From contig OY282610.1 of NCBI GenBank assembly GCA_958298945.1, positions 47,189,667 to 47,253,666 of the forward strand: 64,000 bases of DNA. The letters are read 5' to 3'. Positions 22,390 to 34,200 of this stretch are shown here, piece after piece. The notes under the pieces were generated by a model. It was given only the letters and a program-made list of their open reading frames with translations. It searched no databases and was not told the origin of the DNA. Each line of letters begins with the position of its first letter. Within the stretch, counting starts at the first letter, position 1. The DNA is from Atherix ibis (lineage: Eukaryota > Arthropoda > Insecta > Diptera > Athericidae). The translations under genes were made by a program, and so were the position numbers.

Positions 22390-22570
22390 AAGACTGAACA
22401 TAATAAGAACATTTTTTCCATAACTTTTATTTATTCTTCATTTTATAAGCCATCCTTAGGGGTTTAAGGATGTATTCGTGGAGAAGTTTTCATACAATCT
22501 TAGGATCCTTATCAGCTGTGAAAAATGCTGTTTCGTCGGCATACATGGCCATACTGATAGTAAGAAAATT
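22390..22570 (-). pseudogene. Jockey-like RT remnant with YADE motif
   Basis: On the minus strand 22555-22440 reads MAMYADETAFFTADKDPKIV, a stop, then KLLHEYI. This matches the catalytic block and following helix of jockey-type RTs (usual FADDTA), with the second aspartate changed to glutamate. It directly abuts the R1-like truncation point, so the R1 copy seems to have landed beside an older LINE remnant. Confidence 0.5.
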
Positions 22571-25023
22571 TCAAATATAAATATTTTAGAGTATGAGCCC
22601 AATGATGTTCACAAAACCTGAAGTCACAAAATGTCCTCATGGCTATTGGGACCTGACTTGGTAACGTTACATACACGTATGAACAATAAAACGAAATGCA
22701 CATTTTAGAAAGAGCCATAATAACTTTTTGGAAAAAGTAAGCGAAGCTCTTATTCAAGCATAAGATATGTCTCTGATCTTCCTGTAACGCTAACTATCTT
22801 TATTTCCATGAATAAATGGTGGATCTTACTAAATTCAAAACAATTTTGGGAAAAGTCATTAAAAGGAATACTTTCAAAAGTGCTAGAAGATATCTGCTTT
22901 TCTATTAAATAATTTATTTGTGAATATTCGATTTGTTTGAAAATTTATTTTGTTTCCATATTTCATTATTTGTTTAGAAATTAAAATTTTATTAATACCA
23001 ACTTTTTCAAAATTCAATATGTAGTTATTGAAAAGCACGTAAATTTTTTAATCAACTTTTTAGAATTTCCTTACTATACAAACATTAATATTATTTTATT
23101 TTAAATATTTTCCTTTTTCCATAATAAAAGAAAATTAACATTTTTTGTTTTTAAAATTTCACTTTTTCAAATATTGTTTCCTCATGTTTGTTAGAAATTT
23201 GTAAATATTTATTGTTTTTTTTTTTGCATTTTAATTTAACACTTTTATGAATCTATTTAAATCCAAATAAAAAAATTATTTTCTTTTATTATGATATATT
23301 AGCTAAATAAATAAAAATAGCAATTTTTTTTTACAAAGAAATAGAAATTAAACTTTCTCTTTGGAAATAATAACTTGGACTTGATGAAAAAATCATATTG
23401 ATTAATTAAAAACGACTGCATAATCAAAATATTGGATAATTTTTCTGCGTTGAGAATTTTTTTATTTGGATAAATTTTTATATTTACTTATGATATAAAA
23501 AACTTTAAGTCAGTTACTTTTTGAAGAAAAAAAAATTCATTTTTATTCGTTCAATTTTCTAAAACTAAATTTTGTATATTTCCATAGTGTTTTTCTTTCT
23601 TTTAATTGGCTTATAGTATTTAAATTTTTTTTTTTTTTTTGAAACAATAAAAAAGGATATTATTGCGAAATTTTTTAAATAATTTTTGTATTGAATTTTT
23701 TCCTTTCATATAATTAAAATTAAAATAATTTTGTTCAAACATGTAAATTATCGCTAATTAATTGCTTATGATTTTTCTTTAAAAAAAAAATAAAATAAAT
23801 AAATTATCCAAAATAACTTTTATTAACATTATTAATGAACATTGTTTTTGTATAAACGAAATAATTTTTTTTCACTTTATCTTTATAAATATTTATATAT
23901 AAAAATATTAAATTTACAAATTTTTTTAAAACATAATAATTATATTAATTGCATTTTTAACATATTTTGCTTGGGTTTTTTCAAATATTTTTTATCGCGC
24001 TTTCTCTGCATTATTTCAAAAAAGAAAATAACCAAATAAATTCATTAAAAAATATATTTTTAAACCAAAAAAAAAAAAAAAACAAATATACATATATATA
24101 AACAAATTTAAAAATAAAATATTTAATCACATTATTTGCATCTAATCATTTTTAATTGCAAAAATCAATAAATGAAAACAAAAAATAATTTTTATGTTAT
24201 TTTCATTGAAATAATAAATGAAATTAAAATAACATCAAATTTTAATAATAATAAAAAAGAAAAACTCTATCTAATGGTATTTAATTTTAAATATTCATGT
24301 TTGGGTGATATTCATTTGAAAACGAAACCACAACCACATCAACAACTACCCTACGACTACATCAACAATTATTACTACTATAATATTATGGCATTATTTT
24401 GGCTGCAACATTATAAATAACATCAATCATAATAATAATTATGGCTACGTTAATTACCACTCGAACCAAAATTAAAATATATACCACTAAAATTGAATGG
24501 TTCCGGGAAAATGACATCAACATATTCAACAATAATAATAAAAAATATAAAATGTATACAATATTTTTATACTAAAAAAAAAACCAAACTCAACATTGTG
24601 GAATATAAATAAAAATATCTGCTAAAAAAAATTTCAACTAATTTAAAAAAAATCCCAAATTGGGCGTTTGCGTAAATGTTTTTAAAATAAAAAAATAAAA
24701 ATAAAAATAAATATATAAACAATTTCATTTATAACTAACTACGTACAAAATAAATGAACAAAATTAAAATTTAAAAAAAAAATAAATAAAACAAAACTTT
24801 CAATACAATAATATCGAAAATATATTTTTGTGTTCAAATATATTTAAATGGCGGATTAACTGAATATATAAAACAAATTTTCTCCCAACAACAATTGAAT
24901 GGATGCTTATTTATAACTATTCATATTGTTATTGCTGATATCATACTGCTGCGATTCTCTCCATTGCAAACAAAAAATATATGTATATAAAAATTATATA
25001 ACAACAATTTAATAAAAATTTAG
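22571..25023 (+). other. AT-rich intron upstream of a cac exon
   Basis: Very AT-rich, especially 22900-25020, with poly-A/T runs. No recognised insertion. It ends in AAAAATTTAG at 25014-25023, the proposed acceptor, which has a weak polypyrimidine tract. Confidence 0.5.
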
Positions 25024-25229
25024 AAACAAACGTTTTTCAACTGCCTGCTCGATATGGCAGCGTTAGAAAAATCGGGCGGCTCACGTACCGGATCATTAAG
25101 TATGGAGGCGACAGAAGCTGGTGTCAATTCACAGACACACCTATTGCACAATCAGCAAAATGGTGATACTGAACATTCCAGTCTGGCAGCCCTAGCACGA
25201 AGGAGTACAATACGCAAACGATCTGTTAG
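25024..25229 (+). CDS. cac: cac exon, cytoplasmic C-tail (RSTIRKRSV)
   Basis: An open phase-0 stretch of 206 nt: KQTFFNCLLDMAALEKSGGS..., later NSQTHLLHNQQNGDTEHSS and SLAALARRSTIRKRSV, ending AG|GTAATA in phase 2. A TAG overlaps the proposed AG acceptor in the same frame, so the frame opens exactly there. It stands out sharply in base composition from the ~80% AT surroundings. The content fits the long intracellular C-terminal region of the CaV2 alpha-1 subunit: low complexity, basic RKR, many S/T. The start is less sure than the end; a start at the internal ATG (25054) or a downstream acceptor is conceivable. Assignment to cac relies on phase and strand agreement with the certain exons further on. 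The donor is good. Confidence 0.75.
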
Positions 25230-25672
25230 GTAATATGTATTCCTTAAAAAGTTCGATTAACTATCCCCCCCACCCCCCAAAAGAAAACATATATATATAG
25301 AGATTAAAAAACAAAATTAGATTAATAATTTGAAATAAAAAAATAAAAAAAAACCAAAAAAAAAAACAAACAAAATTGCTCATCCTTACACCTCAACGCT
25401 CCTTCCCTCTCATAATAGAATATTTTGTAGACAATTTAAAAAAAATACTTTATACTAACTTACAAATAAGAGTTTTCACTTTGAGTTAATATGTTTTTTT
25501 TTTTTTTAATATTGTCCCCTATTAGACATTATAGTTAATTCAACAAAAAAAAAAGAATAATTAAATAAATAAAAATATTATTTATATAAATAAATAAAAA
25601 TAAAATAGCAATAATATCGACATTGATTTTAATATTTTCTTCTTTTTTTTCCAAACCATTCAAATATTTCAG
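25230..25672 (+). other. Short cac intron
   Basis: GTAATATG donor at 25230; TCTTTTTTTTCC...TATTTCAG acceptor ending at 25672 with a strong pyrimidine tract. AT-rich with no insertions. Confidence 0.6.
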
Positions 25673-25698
25673 GAGCAAAAAGGTGATACTACATGTCG
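25673..25698 (+). CDS. cac: Candidate cac microexon with two possible donors
   Basis: After a strong TTTTTTTTCC...TTTCAG acceptor, the 26 nt complete the split arginine codon of the previous exon and encode SKKVILHV plus one base, ending TCG|GTAATA (phase 1). An alternative donor AAG|GTGATA after only 10 nt (25673-25682) would encode SKK and end in phase 0. The two forms fit different acceptors of the next exon: the 10-nt form fits 33732, the 26-nt form fits 33739. The acceptor and both donors are plain in the sequence. Whether either is used cannot be told without transcripts. Confidence 0.5.
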
Positions 25699-25893
25699 GT
25701 AATATAAAATGTTGTTCAATATCGGTATCCAATTTATTATGTATACGTTATATTTTATGTTTAATTATTTGTTTTATTTTTCTTCATTAATTAAAATATG
25801 GAGTTCTTCTTAGTGAATTTGAATGAATAATAACCAATCAAAAAAGAAACAAAAACAACAAACAAACAAAAATTAATATTAATTACTATTACT

Positions 25894-25894
<1 letters not shown>

Positions 25895-25962
<68 letters not shown>

Positions 25963-25963
25963 T
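25895..25963. repeat. (ATT)23 microsatellite
   Basis: About 23 uninterrupted ATT units. Gives a meaningless poly-isoleucine frame on the minus strand. Confidence 0.97.
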
Positions 25964-26075
25964 TTATAACAAGAAGAGCTAACAAATAGATCAAAAATAA
26001 AACCAACCAGGCCACCACCATAGTATTATTTTTGTTAATAAACTACTAATCGTATATATTATATATAAACATCCA

Positions 26076-26079
<4 letters not shown>

Positions 26080-26111
<32 letters not shown>
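26080..26111. repeat. (TA)n microsatellite
   Basis: Roughly 15 uninterrupted TA units. Confidence 0.95.
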
Positions 26112-26113
<2 letters not shown>

Positions 26114-26924
26114 TATTAATAAATAATATTTAGTAAATGTCAATTAATTTATGTTTATCGTTTATATTTATTTAAATTGATTATATTATACGTATACGTT
26201 AATTAATTATCAATAAATTAAGTATAAATTGATGGAGTGCTTTTTCAAAAATATCTGTTGTATGTTATATTATATTTTGGAATAAAAAAAATGAAATAAA
26301 TAAAAATTATCTACAAAATGACCATATAATTAACATATATTCCAACAAAATAGATGTACGTAATTAAATTAATAATGTTTTATAATTATGTATTATCATT
26401 AGTTATCATAATTCATTTTCAATTGTAATATTTTTCGTTCAATTTATTATTTTTATTTTCGATTAAGTGCAATAAATATGATAAAACGACATCCATTAGA
26501 AATTAGAAAGAAAACTTTCATTTAAATAATATACAATACAAGTGCTATGTATAAAATAACTTAAATAATAGGAAAAAGTTATTTATTATAATTATATTTA
26601 ATAGATGTGAAATTAGATAATAATTACTAGGAAGTGTCTTAGATATTTATTTAATTTGTTTAGATTTAAAAAAAAAAACTATTTTCATTTGGATTAAAAC
26701 TGATGTACTACTCATTTTACATAGAAAAATATCTAAGTGTGTTAAATTGTACGGTCTTTATCAGCATCTCTCGAAATAACGCAACATGGAAATTTCGTTT
26801 GCAATAAGTCCGCATATTATCCAAGTCCTCCCTCTCGTCATTGACAGTTTCCGTTACATCAGCCTCATCTCGAAAGAAGTACAGCTCGATGATGACGCCC
26901 AACGAAACTCAACACAAGATAGTA

Positions 26925-27740
26925 AGATGATTTTCCCACCCACCATATATGAAATCCGTTTCCAACTCAAAAACCCAGTTTTCTGCTCAAAACGAAGGTC
27001 AGATAGAGTAATTTTTTCTAGATGCAAAGGAAACTCGTATAATTGTTGTAATTACTTTTCATCTCAGATCCAACAATTTTACAAATCTACACCGCCAAAA
27101 CGACCCTTGATTGTTCAAGATGATTATCCCACCAAATCCGAGATCCATTTTGAACTTCAGGAACCAGTTTCCAAATTAAAAAACAGGCTCAGATAGAGTA
27201 AGTTTTTCTGGATGCAAAAGAAGCTCGTACAACTGTTGTTGTTACTTTTCAAAAATTTTACTTGTTTGCGTCGTTCAAGATTATTCATCTAAAAAGACGC
27301 TTTAGAGTTCAAGATGATTTTTCCACCATATCTGAGATCCATTTTGAACTCAGGGACTTAGTTTCAACTCAAAAAGAAGCTCAGATAGTGTAAGTTTTTC
27401 TGGATGCAAAGGAAAGAATTGTTGTGGTTGCTGTTCATTCCAGATCCAACAATTTTACAAATCTACACCGCCAAAACGACCCTTGATTGTTCAAGATGAT
27501 TATCCCACCAAATCCGAGATCCGTTTTGAACTTCAGTAACCAGTTTCCAAATCAAAAAACCAGCTCAGATAGAGTAAGTTTTTCTGGATGCAAAGGAAGC
27601 TCGTACAACTGTTGTTGTTGCTTTTCAAAAATTTTACTTGTTTGCGTCGTTCAAGATGATTCATATAAAAAGACGCTTTAGAGTTCAAGATGATTTTTCC
27701 ACCGTATCAGAGATCCGTTTTGAACTTCAGGAACCAGTTT
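26925..27740. repeat. ~190-bp satellite, five units in a ~376-bp dimer pattern
   Basis: The landmark AAGATGATT(A/T)T(C/T)CCACC followed by GAGATCC.TTTTGAAC recurs near 26926, 27117, 27309, 27493 and 27686, about 185-192 bp apart. A second landmark, CAGATAG(A/T)GTAAGTTTTTCTGG, recurs in between. Alternate units are more alike: CAGATCCAACAATTTTACAA occurs at 27065 and 27441, exactly 376 bp apart. So the array is a dimeric higher-order repeat. The first unit is the most diverged. The right edge abuts a transposase fragment. Confidence 0.9.
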
Positions 27741-28085
27741 CCACATCAATGTCTGACACTTCCCATGGTTTTATGGTTTTAATTCTTGAGTAAATTGAAT
27801 CTTGTATGGATATAGATCCAAGTCTTTTCGCAATATTCACCATGTTGAAGTTGCAGAAAGGTCCAATTCTTTCCGCAATATTTTTGTTCGACCGAATATT
27901 TTCCTCATGTATAGGCACTGCCCGATTGGCCACTAAACCAACTTCCTCAAATATCCTAATTAGACGTTGAATTACGTTCTCGGTAGGACGTTAATTTAAG
28001 CCATAAATTCCATGTAGCTCATGGAACGTCTTCATTAAATTGTGGCTATAGCAAAACACAACCGTCTAAAAATGACAGCGCTGGC
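27741..28085 (-). pseudogene. N-terminal fragment of a Tc1/mariner-type transposase
   Basis: Minus-strand reading: MKTFHELHGIYGLN near 28035, RPTENVIQRLIRIFEEVGLV (HTH-like, after one stop) near 27985-27930, then ANRAVPIHEENIRSNKNIAERIGPF and a diverged stretch. This layout (FHELYG...RPT..TI..IV..FEETG.V) is the DNA-binding N-terminus of the insect Tc1/mariner-like family whose catalytic part is seen at 12960-13640. The catalytic part is missing here; in its place stand the satellite units. Flank at 28085 not resolved. Confidence 0.55.
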
Positions 28086-29987
28086 ATTTGAAACGTCAAA
28101 GTAATAGGCTGTCAAAGATAAAGCGTACTTTTTTATAAACACACACTTAGAGTTTTGAAATTAATTGTTAATAAATAAAGTAAATTTTTAAAAAATACTC
28201 TTCTGAGATTGGTCTTGGACCAATATAAAAGTGACCCTTACTTTAATAATGTCTTCTATATCGGTGAACCGGTCCAGTATTAACACTATCTTTCAATCGT
28301 CTTGAATGATAATATCTTTAAAAAATATTACATTTCATGATCTTCTGGAAAAATGTCAACTTCAAAATTTCTTGAAAATTTTATTTTATTTCTAGAAAAT
28401 TTGTACCATCTGTTCTTTAACAAAATTTTAAACTTCAATTTTCTATTTCGTTTATACGAAATTACAATATATATATTAACATAAATTTTCTTTTATATAT
28501 AAATACATATACATGCAAACATATTGTTCCCAATTTTTTTATGAAAATTTACTTAAAACTATAATTTTTACAAAATATATCATAAAAAATTCATAAAAAT
28601 GTCATTTTTTTTCGGGGTCATTTTATTTATGAGGTCTTTTATTCTCCAAGAACTAATTGCATTAATACTTTACGAAAAAATGAACATTACAAAAATTAAA
28701 TTTTTTCTTAGAATTTCTATAATTTTACAGTCTTTTCTATAAATATCACAAAAAAAAATTATTTGTACTATTTTAGATTTTATACCTTTCAAAAGTACAA
28801 ATAATATGACACTAGAAATAATTCGTATTATTTAAAGAACGATCTCTAATTTATCTTAGTTAAATATTAAAAAATAAAAAATTCTCTGCTTTTTAACCTC
28901 TCATTATATATAAATCAAAAATATTTTCTATAAAACCATTTATCAAATAGTTCAAATTAATTTCCATTCTCATCTAATCTTTATACTTTTATCAATTGTC
29001 ATTTCTATAATTTACATATAAAATAAATAATTTTTTATCCTGTTTTTATAAATAACTATTTAAATTAAATAAAAAATATTATAAATATTCTGAAAATATA
29101 TTTATTTGATTTTATATTTCATATAAAAGAAATGACCTTTTCTATATATTTATTCTTTAAATTTTTATTTAAAAAAAAATAAAGAAACGAACTCTTAAAT
29201 GGAATATTTTCAAATAGATTTATTATGTACACATACGTGTATATCTAATGAACAAATGAATTCATAAATAATAATTATTAATAATAAGAAATTGTATGAT
29301 AAATGAATATTAGTAAAATTAAAATAATTAATAATAGATTTTTTTTCGATTAGTGAAATAGTTTCATTATTAATGGAAATTGTTAAATCGAAACTTTGTA
29401 GAAAAATAGTAAATATTTTTCTTTTCTATATAATTATTTTTATAGATACTTTAGGTAATAGTTTTTAAACAGTAAAAACGATGTCATCAATTTAGAATCT
29501 ACTTAATATATCGTAAAATCTTTTAGATACACTTAGTATGATATTAGAAAATCATAGAATTTAAATTTAAAAAACAAAAAAAAAACACCTCTTTAAATAA
29601 GCAAGTGGTCAATGATATGGTATTATAACAACCATTCAAAAATAAATAAGAATATAATTTTAAAAAAAAATTTTAATTAAATCTATTAAACGCACAGACA
29701 AATAACAACAAAACTTAATATAAAGTTTATAATTTGTTTTATGGATTGGTAAGTACGCATTAGAAATGTATATACAAATGTGTGTTTTGTGAACTTTTAT
29801 TTTTGTACAAATACACAAAATATGTGTGATAGCGCAAATAATTGCGTTATTTAAAAATTGAACAAAAAATTGGAATTATTTTTGTTTATAAATTATGGGA
29901 AATAGGAAAAGATTATTGAAGCAATTTCCAATTTTTTTTTCTTCAAAAAAAGAAAAAAAAGAAGCCATAATCATAAAATAACTGAAG
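28086..29987 (+). other. AT-rich intron, nothing recognised
   Basis: A/T-rich, including a T-rich stretch (29928-29945) upstream of the candidate exon. No element ends seen. Confidence 0.5.
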
Positions 29988-30093
29988 TGACACTGGACGT
30001 ACTCCAGCGAATGCCAAAAATGGCGCAGAAATGTCTGCTAAAGAAAAACAGCAGCACAACACTATCAACCAACTTATGCTAAGTGAAGCATGA
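29988..30093 (+). CDS. Candidate alternative cac exon (internal or terminal)
   Basis: An island of normal composition in AT-rich intron: T then GAC ACT GGA CGT ACT..., encoding DTGRTPANAKNGAEMSAKEK and then QQHNTINQLMLSEA, with TGA at 30091-30093. Upstream is ACTGAAG|T, a usable but pyrimidine-poor acceptor. It needs two bases from the previous exon; the exon ending at 25229 supplies AG, giving AGT (Ser). Read to the stop, it would be an alternative last exon without the DEEDWC tail. Using the internal donor CTAA|GTGAAG (30083), it is a 95-nt cassette that leaves in phase 1, matching the acceptor at 33739. I do not recognise the peptide for certain. It could also be part of another gene or a decayed insertion. 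Confidence 0.4.
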
Positions 30094-33000
30094 GGTGTTG
30101 TGCATTGAGTTTGAAGACATATTTTCAGTGGACGTTATATAATGAAATCAGATTTAATAAATTCATTAATTTAAAAACAGACTGTCTTAATATTTAAAAA
30201 AAAAATACCAAAACATAATCGAAAAGAGATAAACTTTTAATAAAAAATAAATACTAATCGAAATAAAATAATATTAAAAAAAAAAAAAAACTTTAATAAA
30301 TAAATTCAACCAAAAAATAATCTTAATTTAGCGCAAATTTTCATATATCATAAAAATCTTTTTTTAGTCGAATTAAATTCTAATTTTTTCTTAGTGTAAT
30401 AATTAAAATAATTAGTGAGCATATACATATATATATACATAAAATTTTTTTGCATGCTATTTGGAATTTTATCAATTCAAATATAGATGAAAAAAAGTCA
30501 TGAGAAATATAAGTTTTATTTTTTTATTTCACCTTATATAAATACATAAATAATTATACATATACATATATTCGTATACATTTTCTTATATTTTATATAT
30601 AAATAGACATAGTTTATATTCTTATTATTATTATTATTATTATTATTTCAAAAGAAAAATCTCTTAACTCGTACATTTTTAAATGCAATATTAATAATGA
30701 GAATTTTTTTAATAATATTTCAACCATATTCAAGTTAAAAAAAAAATCATTTGCATTAAAATAATATTGCATAAAATACTTTTATATTTCTTCATACCTT
30801 TTATTTTATTTTTTTAAAATAAATATAACAAATTTTTTTCTTTATATAATTTAATTGTTTTTTAAGCAAATTATAAATTTTTTCAACCAAAAAAAAAACC
30901 AAAACTGTTCTAAAATTCAAAATTATTTTTTTTTCTCAATCTATCAATTTTTAAATAGTAATGCAATTTTTAACATTTATACTTTTGTTTTGAATTTCTT
31001 AAATTTTTCTCATGTAGATTTTTACTTAACAAATTTATAATAGTTTTAGTTAGTATGTAAAATTTTTTGTACAAACTTTTTTTCTTTTTATATAAATACA
31101 TATAATAAATTTAGCAAATATAATAATTCTTAAATATAATATAAATTAAATTGAATAATATTTAATATTTAATAAAAAAAAAAAAAAAAAAGATACAAAA
31201 TATAAAAGAAAATAAAGTTCAATTTCTTCATGTATATAGAGATAAATAATACAAATAAAAAAAAATATATACTATTAATAAATCCATAAATTGAAAATTA
31301 GTTATTGTTATTAATTTAGTTTGTTAGTATATTAGTTATTGACATTTTACTAACAAATCTTATAATCATAAATACAATAAATAACATAGAATATCATCGA
31401 ATCGAAAAAATTTATTTAATACCATATAAATAAATGTAAATAAATGAATAATATTGTACGTTACATAAAAGAATTTATGTTTATTTCTATTTCTAATCTA
31501 AAAATATACAATACAATATTTTAAATGAATTTTAATAATACAACAACAACAAAAAACCACATTAAAAAGAAATGAATAAAATGATAAACTTCAAAGAAAA
31601 CTATCAACGATATTGAATTCAATTTAATTTAATTAGATTGAATTTTTATTAATTTTATATTCAATTAGTTTGTATGATTACATAGTTTTACTGTATGATA
31701 TATTGGAAATTACCATAGTTTCATTTTTCTGTCATGTATATTGTTGAAAAAGTACTACTACTTTAATATTCAAATTAAATAATAATCTATTTAAATGCAT
31801 GTGTAAATTTTTTCGAATTTTACAAAATTATTAATTTTATTCACTCACAAATAAACAAATTTATTAACTAATAACTATAATATAATTTGCATGTAGACTA
31901 TAGTTTAAGTTAGTGCAAACATATTTTATAAAAAAAAACAAAGTTAATAATTAGCTAATGCTTCTGTAAAAGTTTGTTAACATTTCCAATTTTTGCATAT
32001 TTTCAACACTACATTTTACATAATTTTGCTTAGCTATTTTCGCAACTATCACATTTTTCCGTGATATCATATACACGTAATCCTGTTTTCTATTGAATTA
32101 ACCAAAATTTCAAAAATTTGCTTTGCTCTTTCTCAATTAAAATTATTATTTTATGCTAAAAATTTAAATATACTAGATTTAAACTATCTAATAACAATTT
32201 TTAGAAATATTTTGTTATGCAATAATTTGCAATCCGCTTTTTTGCTTCAAAACTTTTTTAATTTTGCTGAATACTACTATGCAATCAATTATTATTTTTC
32301 ATTATTTTGCTTTTTTTGTATTAGCAAACATACAAAATTATGGCCAATTTTTTAATATAATAATTCATAATATTAACTAAATTAAAAAAAAAAAAAAACT
32401 CTGACCAATAAATTATGTATTATAATAATTAATATTTATTTATTAAAAAATTAAACTTTGATCAAATACTTTTGTATGTTTATCCAAATATGAAATTATT
32501 TTTTCTTTGCTTGCTTCTGCATAAATAATATTATAATTTGATCAAGTTTTCCTACACAAAACAATAAATGGCTTCTTCTTTAAAAATAAAAAAATAAACT
32601 ATTCGAATAAAGAGAATGTTTTCTAATTTTAATACGTGTACTTCTCATTTGCTTATCTTATAGTAATCGCTTCAAATGAAAAAAAAGCACATACCATATT
32701 AAAAAAAAAAACAAATTCCACAATTTACCTCAAATATTATTTCCTTTCCTTTTAACATTATAAATAAATACTTAAATTATATATAAAAGAAAAACTGATC
32801 CTTTCCCATTTTAATAATTTTTTCTTCAATTTTTTTGTTATAATTATTTAAAAGATATCATTGTGAAAATATGATTGGCGAGTAAATTTATTGAAAAAAA
32901 TTACCATACAACACTATTTACTTAAGCTAACCTTAGTTTATTTTTTGCAAATTAAAATTTTTACAAAACAAAATTATACTAATTATAAATTTGCACTGTC

Positions 33001-33731
33001 AGTAAAAACAAAATGGCTAATTTAATTTTCACCTCCTTCTTATTTTATTCCTTTTGAAAATTTACAAAAAAAAACATATTTTTTTTTTTAATAAATATTT
33101 ATTAAATACAATAATAAATAAATATAGGACAAAATTGATATTGAAATTTTTTCCATATATATTATAAGATTTAATTTGTTTATAAGTTTTTATAGAAAAT
33201 TTTGTTGTTTTTTTTGATTATCAGGACTTTGGAAAAAAGGTTTTTTTTTTTTTGTTCTCAAAAGATAATACGACAAAAAGATTCAATATAAAATTAAAAG
33301 AATAAATATAGAAACAAAAAAAATATTTATAGAATATTTATATTTGAAGAACTATAAACTGAATTTTATGTATTTAGTTATTTAATTGCACATTATTAAC
33401 CCTTACGCAAATATCCATAATTAGATACATAATACTTATTATATGTAGAAATATCGTTTGTATTTTTATTTAACTTAAGTAATTTTATATATCTATATAC
33501 ATATATAATTTTCTTTTTATTAAGTCTTATTTATATATTATCTCTTTCAATATGATATTTACAATAAAAAAAAATGAAAATTATATTTAACAGAAAAAAA
33601 AATAAAAACAAATTTTTTTATCTAAAATTTAATATGAAAAGAAAAAAGAGAATAAAATCTTAGGCTAGTTGGAAGGGTTAAGTGTTTAAATTCTAAAATT
33701 ATGCTTTTATTTAAAATAATAATGTATATAG
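30094..33731 (+). other. AT-rich intron, nothing recognised
   Basis: Almost pure A/T-rich sequence with runs and short (TTA)n at about 30620-30648. No coding frame with credible composition and no transposon. It ends with ATGTATATAG at 33731 (acceptor). Confidence 0.55.
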
Positions 33732-33850
33732 GTGCTAGAGCTGCAGGATGTTCCATCACGACATCCTTCAACAGAATCTTTGACAGGGGATGGACATTTA
33801 CATCCTGGTCACGCTTATGCCAACGGCCATCGTCGGTCACCTAGTTTAAG
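33732..33850 (+). CDS. cac: cac exon (TGDGHLHPGHAYANGHRRSP)
   Basis: Encodes VLELQDVPSRHPSTESL, then TGDGHLHPGHAYANGHRRSP and SL, ending AAG|GTGAGA (phase 2), a strong donor. The central string is one I associate with the Drosophila cac C-tail. Two acceptors are possible: TATAG at 33731 (exon start 33732, phase 0) and GCTAG at 33738 (exon start 33739, phase 1); CTGCAG at 33746 is a third (phase 0). The choice depends on which upstream exon is joined. If a phase-1 donor were spliced to 33732, the frame would change and stop at TAG 33842-33844, giving a different short tail. The minus frame at 33622-33840 is antisense. Confidence 0.88.
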
Positions 33851-34033
33851 GTGAGAATATCTATTGTAAATAATAAAAACCATACACTTTATCCAATTTA
33901 TGTTTCTAATTGCTTTTAAAGATATCTTCATATATGATGAATAATGTAATTAATTTTATTAAAACCATTCAATAATAAATACTAGATTTTTAATTATTAT
34001 TATTTTTTTTTTAAAATTAATGTCATATTACAG
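33851..34033 (+). other. Short cac intron
   Basis: GTGAGAAT donor, TTTTTTTTTAAAATTAATGTCATATTACAG acceptor region. 183 bp. Confidence 0.85.
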
Positions 34034-34200
34034 ACGCAGCGGTTCACCGTTAGCAAGATCTCCGAGTCCTAGACGTCGGCCCCATCATTATATGCATCAC
34101 GATATTGGATTCTCGGATACTGTATCGAACGTAGTCGAAATGGTAAAAGAGAATCGTCATGTAGCTAGACATTATGGTCATGGTCCACGAATATCTCGAG
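34034..34200 (+). CDS. cac: cac exon (HHDIGFSDTVSNVVEMVKE)
   Basis: A completes the split Arg codon, then RSGSPLARSPSPRRRPHHYM, HHDIGFSDTVSNVVEMVKEN, RHVARHYGHGPRISR and one base (phase 1), before GTATTT. The SPLARSPSPRRR and HHDIGFSDTVSNVVEMVKE blocks are strongly conserved in insect CaV2 C-tails, so identity as cac is secure. The 167-nt exon is flanked by a TTACAG acceptor. Arg-Ser-Pro-rich, cytoplasmic. The longer frame to 34271 is read-through into intron. Confidence 0.95.

Larger units (their letters stand above)
25699..26924 (+). other. AT-rich intron with microsatellites
   Basis: Contains (ATT)n at 25895-25963 and (TA)n at 26080-26111. The frames at 25791-26021 are translations of the ATT repeat. 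The frame at 26786-27196 runs into the satellite below. Confidence 0.55.

Noticed and set aside
25791..26021. 76-codon minus-strand frame with a long isoleucine run
   Set aside because: Translation of the (ATT)n microsatellite at 25895-25963; not a gene.
33622..33840. 72-codon minus-strand frame
   Set aside because: Antisense of the cac exon at 33732-33850.
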